Source of the DNA: Labia minor | Lineage: Eukaryota; Arthropoda; Insecta; Dermaptera; Spongiphoridae | NCBI GenBank assembly: GCA_963082975.1 | Contig: OY720344.1 | Location: forward strand, 78,356,053 to 78,420,052 | Direction: 5' to 3' | Length of the DNA: 64,000 nt | Shown here: positions 60,295 through 64,000 of the stretch, piece by piece | How the letters are laid out: every line of letters begins with the position of its first letter | Numbering within the stretch: position 1 is the stretch's first letter | Made by a program: the position numbers and the translations under genes | The notes under the pieces: model-generated | Databases searched by the model: none | Seen by the model: only the letters and a program-made list of their open reading frames with translations | Told to the model about the DNA's origin: nothing

Positions 60295-60525
60295 CGCAGC
60301 CGCTAGATGGTGCTGCAGGCGACAATGGTTGACTCTTCAGGCGCCCAATAGATAGCACCGCAAAAAACAGACCGCACATCAAATAGTACGTCTCCCTCCT
60401 CACAGGCCTTCCGAATTCCCTTCAATTTGAATAACAAACTCGCAGACAATTACACCCACCGACACCCACATACCATCCGTGTCCATACTGGTCCATACTA
60501 TCCGTAACAAACCCAATAAACATTG
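60295..60525 (+). repeat. Family G repeat, copy 4
   Basis: Direct-orientation match to 58950-59165 (GACTCTTCAGGCGCCCAATA, CAGGCCTTCCGAATTCCCT), 1.36 kb apart, within the spacer between Z5 and Z6. Confidence 0.6.
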
Positions 60526-60879
60526 TAGTAAATGTAAGTAAATTTTTTATTATTGAAATTATTTTATTTTTAATTAGGAATTATTTTTTATGTCGATTTA
60601 TTTAGAAATTAATTTTATATGAAAAAACACATTTTATTTTAAGTGTTATATTTTTTTTAAAAAAACAATCAATTTTTATTAATTTCAAAGTCTAATTAAA
60701 TTAATTTTTATCACAAGTAACTAATTAATGTCTTTTTATTTTATTCATCGTGGAAATTTCCTACAATTTCAAAATTAATTCATTTTAAATTATTATTTAA
60801 TTATGTTTGCAAGACAAATAAGATAACTTTTAGATTTTTTTTTTTGGTGAAAGATTAATAAATAAATTTCGTAATTTGA

Positions 60880-61120
60880 TTCTAAAATATTATTAAAATA
60901 AATATTTTTAATTTTATTTCGAAATTAAATAAAAATATTATAAAATATTTTAAATATAAAAAAATATTAATACATTTTCAATTAAAACAGAATGGAAAGA
61001 TGCAAAATGGATGACGTAGTTAGTGACGTCATATAAATTTTAATTGAGAAAAAACAAAGAAGATGAATTTTCCCGAGGCTGAAACCAATTCAGATAGATT
61101 TTTCTTTATAAAAATAATGT
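60880..61120 (+). repeat. Family A core fragment upstream of Z6
   Basis: Carries the ATTTTTAATTTTATTTCGAA core, two TGACG words (one the TGACGTCA palindrome, about 61023) and the TTTTTCTTTATAAA word. Hairpin head and GATAA tail are missing. Confidence 0.6.
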
Positions 61121-61364
61121 GTAAAAATGCAGAGCCTACTAGCAATGTTAAGCATAGACAAGCCTGCAGCGCTTAACTCAATTTCGGTTTCAATTCCCAC
61201 ATTTAAATGCCCGCCCCCGGTGTGTGGTTCGAGTCTTAGAGTGATGGTTTGTCGTCACCCCTGGTTTCTATATCACAGACAATCCTTATCTATTTTCAAG
61301 GGCGATAATACAAATATTTATTTTTGGATTCTTTGCTATTTACATAAGTTTTTATACCCATAAA

Positions 61365-62132
61365 ATGAATATTATTTCACAAGAAGACAGGAAATATCCA
61401 ATCTATATAGGTAAGATTGGGATGTAGTGTAATTTTAATATTATTTATTTACAAAACTTAAAAAAATAATTAAATTAATATTATATAGCGAATTTTGATT
61501 TTCATTTATTTTAGGTCCTCTTGTTAGTTGTTTTTATTGTCATACTAATTTTATCAATGAGGATTTTTTTATCTAAGCATTTAAGAAAATGTCTTCATAA
61601 AGAAATATGTTGTTTATTCAAAACTCAAATAAAATTTAAAAAAGATTTGCAAAATATCAATAATGACACAGAAGAAACAAAAATTGAAAAAGATACCACC
61701 ATCAAAATAAAAAATAATTATGAATGTAATTATTGTAAAAAGAAATTTAATCAAATGTCTAATTTAAAGGCTCATTTAAAAATTCATACCGGTGAAAAAC
61801 CTTTTGAATGTAACTTTTGTAAAAAGAAATTTAATCAAATGTCTAATTTAAAGGCTCATTTAAAAATTCATACAGGTGAAAAACCTTTCGAATGTCATCA
61901 TTGTAAAAAGAAATTTAATCAAAAACGTACTCTAGATTTTCATTTATTAATCCATACAGGTGAAAAACCTTTTGAATGTAATCAGTGTAAAAAGAAATTT
62001 AATCAAAAATCTAATTTAAATGCACATTTAATAATACATACAGGTGAAAAGCCATTTGAATGTCATTATTGTAAAAGGAAATTTAATTCAAAATTTATTT
62101 TAAAAAGGCATTTAGTAACTCATACAAGTTAA
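61365..62132 (+). pseudogene. Z6: zinc-finger gene with one frameshift, 5 fingers
   Basis: Exon 1 61365-61410 (MNIISQEDRKYPIYI), a 104-bp intron, exon 2 61515-62132. After GPLVSCFYCHTNFINED one extra T in a T run (about 61566-61572) shifts the frame and gives TAA at once; sister Z5 has one T fewer. Beyond it the frame is open: SKHLRKCLHKEICCLFKTQ, the acidic linker as in Z5, and five fingers. Fingers 1 and 2 (helix NQMSNLKAH) are tandem 84-bp copies. The shift may be a recent loss, a polymorphism or an assembly error; a downstream start could still give the fingers alone. Confidence 0.85.
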
Positions 62133-62269
62133 TATTTTTAATTTTTATTATGATAGAAATCCTTATCTATAAAATTATAAATTAATATGTAAATATTTTT
62201 GTAAATATATATTATAAAATGAATTATATTTTAATATTACATTTTTCCCATATTCTATTTAAGTCACAT

Positions 62270-62640
62270 TTTTACCGACCAATGATAGTAAGGGAGGTAT
62301 TGTTTTCATACCAAATTTCACATGTGGAGATTTTTACATATCTCCACGAATCATGCATTTTGTTAACAGAAAAAAAGTATTTTTAGCATGATGTCTGTCC
62401 GTCCGTATAGATGTACAGCTTGAACGGCTCAACGGATTTTGATGAAATTTGGTGAATTTACTTAATGCATCAGTATGATGAATTGATCAACTTTTTATGT
62501 ATATCCGGAAACCGGAAGCTGTAGTATTACCGATCGACGATAGGAAGGGAAGGGTTATTTCTACACCAAATTTCACATGAGGAGATTTTTTACATATCTC
62601 CTCGAATCATGCACTTTGTATTGGTTTTATCCTCGAGGAA
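62270..62640 (+). repeat. HINE-like element with paired stem-loops
   Basis: Contains GTCTGTCCGTCCGT and ACGGATTTTGATGAAATTTG, typical of HINE/DINE-1 cores. Two related blocks, ACCAAATTTCACATG plus a stem-loop plus CGAATCATGCA, lie at 62311-62357 and 62564-62613. Inserted into the right arm of the Z5/Z6 inverted duplication. Confidence 0.6.
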
Positions 62641-63020
62641 AAATCATTTTCATTAGTTTTTTCTTAATTAAAATTATATGACGTCACCCAGCTCTTCATG
62701 ACGTCACAGCCAGCTCAACTTATATATTATAAATAAAATAAAATTAAAAATATTTATATTATATCCATATCTGTTATTTTTTAATAAGATGAGAAGAGTC
62801 CATCGATTTGGGATGCTATTGAAAATCTGACTTATCTTTATGTGGCTGTTGCAACCCGAATATAATAATATTATAGATGGCACCGGATCGGCTAAGCTCC
62901 AGGTAACTATGGACCACATCGGCCACACTGAATAGCAATTTATATGGAACGCGTGGCCGACAGCCCAAAAAATAGAGTCAAAGCTAGGTATGTTATGTCA
63001 GCCACCGGTGGCCGACACGG
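62641..63020. repeat. Mixed insertions in the right arm
   Basis: 62680-62710 holds two TGACGTCA palindromes 25 bp apart and family A words. 62840-63020 is a GC-richer block with GGCCGACA words that is absent from the left arm. Between them, about 62790-62835 belongs to the duplicated arm. Confidence 0.5.
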
Positions 63021-63659
63021 CGTTGAACGTGTTAAGGATGTCTTACATATATTTCATGGGATTAATATCTGGGCTAAGCTGTCATTTGTATTTTTGTAGC
63101 ATGGAGAAAATACTTTACTTTCCTTCAGTTTGTGGACCAAAGATAAAGTAGTTGGGAGAGTATGTCTGTGGAAATCTGCTTGCCTCGACACAATTTTCGA
63201 ATTCCCTAGCACCATAGAATTAGTTTCTTCTAAGGGAGGAAAATAATAATGATCTAGAAAAATTAATTAATTTAAATAATATTATTAATGAAAGTATATA
63301 TTTTTAGTTTATCTTAGTTTATCTATTAAATGTCGATAAAAATGTTAATTTTTTTTCATTTATAAAATATCTCAGCATTAGATTTTCTTAAATTACATTA
63401 TAATTAAAAATATTTAATACAAATCAAGCAATGAAATTAAATAATTACAATAAAATATTTAATTAACTTACTGATTATATTATAATATATTTTAAATAAG
63501 AACACAAATGCGAAGAGCACAGTAGTATGTATATAAAATTGTTTTTAATATAATCTTATAATTTTTAAAAATTGATTATATTCTTTTATTTAGTATACAT
63601 ACATTGTTATCTTCATTAATAGTAACGGCATTCCCGCTGGGATTCTAAAACTTTGATTT

Positions 63660-63960
63660 AAATTACCACCGCAGAAATTTTCGATAGAGTAAAGAGAACA
63701 GGAATTATTTCAGGTAAAAGAAAAAGAGTGAACTTAATCCCAAAGTATAACAAGTTTCGAGAAAAAGGATATAGGCCTTTTTTATCGATATTATTGTTAA
63801 ATTATTTATTAGGAATAATTACCAATGAGATTTATAAGAGATAGATTACTTCAATTGATAATCAACTTAGATAGAAGTAGAGAAACTTTTATTTTAGAAT
63901 AAATAATAGATTCGGTTTCAAACAAAGTTATTGATTATTTCTCAAATTTAAAAACTATTC
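63660..63960 (+). mobile_element. Non-LTR retrotransposon RT fragment
   Basis: Plus-strand translation in pieces: TEIFDRVKRTGIISGKRKRV, NLIPKYNKFREKGYRPF and NNRFGFKQSY, which follow the order of the RT entry region (LIPK..K....YRPISLL ... QFGFR.G.ST) of R1/jockey-like LINEs. Interrupted by stops and lacking the catalytic box. It may continue past the right edge. Confidence 0.55.
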
Positions 63961-64000
63961 ACATATAACTCGTTATTAATTCAACTATATCCAGACAATT

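Larger units (their letters stand above)
57190..63400. repeat. Inverted duplication carrying Z5 and Z6
   Basis: The left arm (about 57190-58900) and right arm (about 61300-63400) match in opposite orientation. They include upstream DNA (TTTGCATAAGTTTTAG-like), both exons, the 3' flank (GAAATCCTTATCTATAAAAT) and a farther block (CATATATTTCATGGGATTAA). The right arm is lengthened by insertions at about 62278-62780 and 62840-63020. The spacer is about 2.4 kb. Confidence 0.8.

Overview
This 64-kb window is very AT-rich nuclear DNA of an insect. Spliced genes, an Osiris-type gene and a Tret1-like sugar transporter point to insects. The rest is packed with mariner, hAT, pogo, LINE, Penelope and HINE-like repeats. 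The species cannot be fixed from the sequence; a small-genome AT-rich lineage such as a parasitoid wasp is only a guess. About three quarters of the window is non-coding or repeat-derived.

Layout. 1-10.6 kb: an Osiris family gene on the minus strand. Its short first intron is followed by a 7.3-kb second intron full of transposon debris, and the 3' exon(s) lie off the left edge. 11-12.5 kb: a mariner fragment and a HINE-like element. 14.1-14.8 kb: LINE 3' end. 16.2-21.7 kb: a complete seven-coding-exon sugar transporter on the minus strand with two short inverted-repeat transposons in its introns. 22-30 kb: gene desert holding a second HINE-like element and a hAT element nested inside another hAT element. 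29.9-35.6 kb: repeat-on-repeat region with LINE, DUF4817-like, Penelope, pogo/Tigger and hAT pieces. 36.2-40.1 kb: one large single-exon gene for a Lys/Cys-rich protein of 1281 residues that I do not recognise.

41.7-62.2 kb: a cluster of at least six members (here called Z1-Z6) of one C2H2 zinc-finger family. All share the same head: a 46-nt first exon ending ...KYPIYI, a phase-1 intron, then a C2HC-like module (about [24 protein letters not shown]) and 5-12 near-identical fingers. Z2, Z4 and Z5 look intact, Z1 and Z3 are decayed, and Z6 has a single frameshift in its head. The copies show finger duplication, possible gene conversion, a direct duplication (Z2/Z4) and a head-to-head inverted duplication (Z5/Z6). 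This cluster is the strongest candidate for something not yet described: a lineage-specific family of putative DNA-binding proteins with its own N-terminal module, set among active-looking repeats.

At least seven repeat families recur. The commonest (family A) starts with a GC-rich hairpin, carries antisense tRNA-like segments and TGACGTCA palindromes, and ends in GATAA repeats. No intact transposase or retroelement polyprotein is present; all old LTR-type material is fragmentary and broken.
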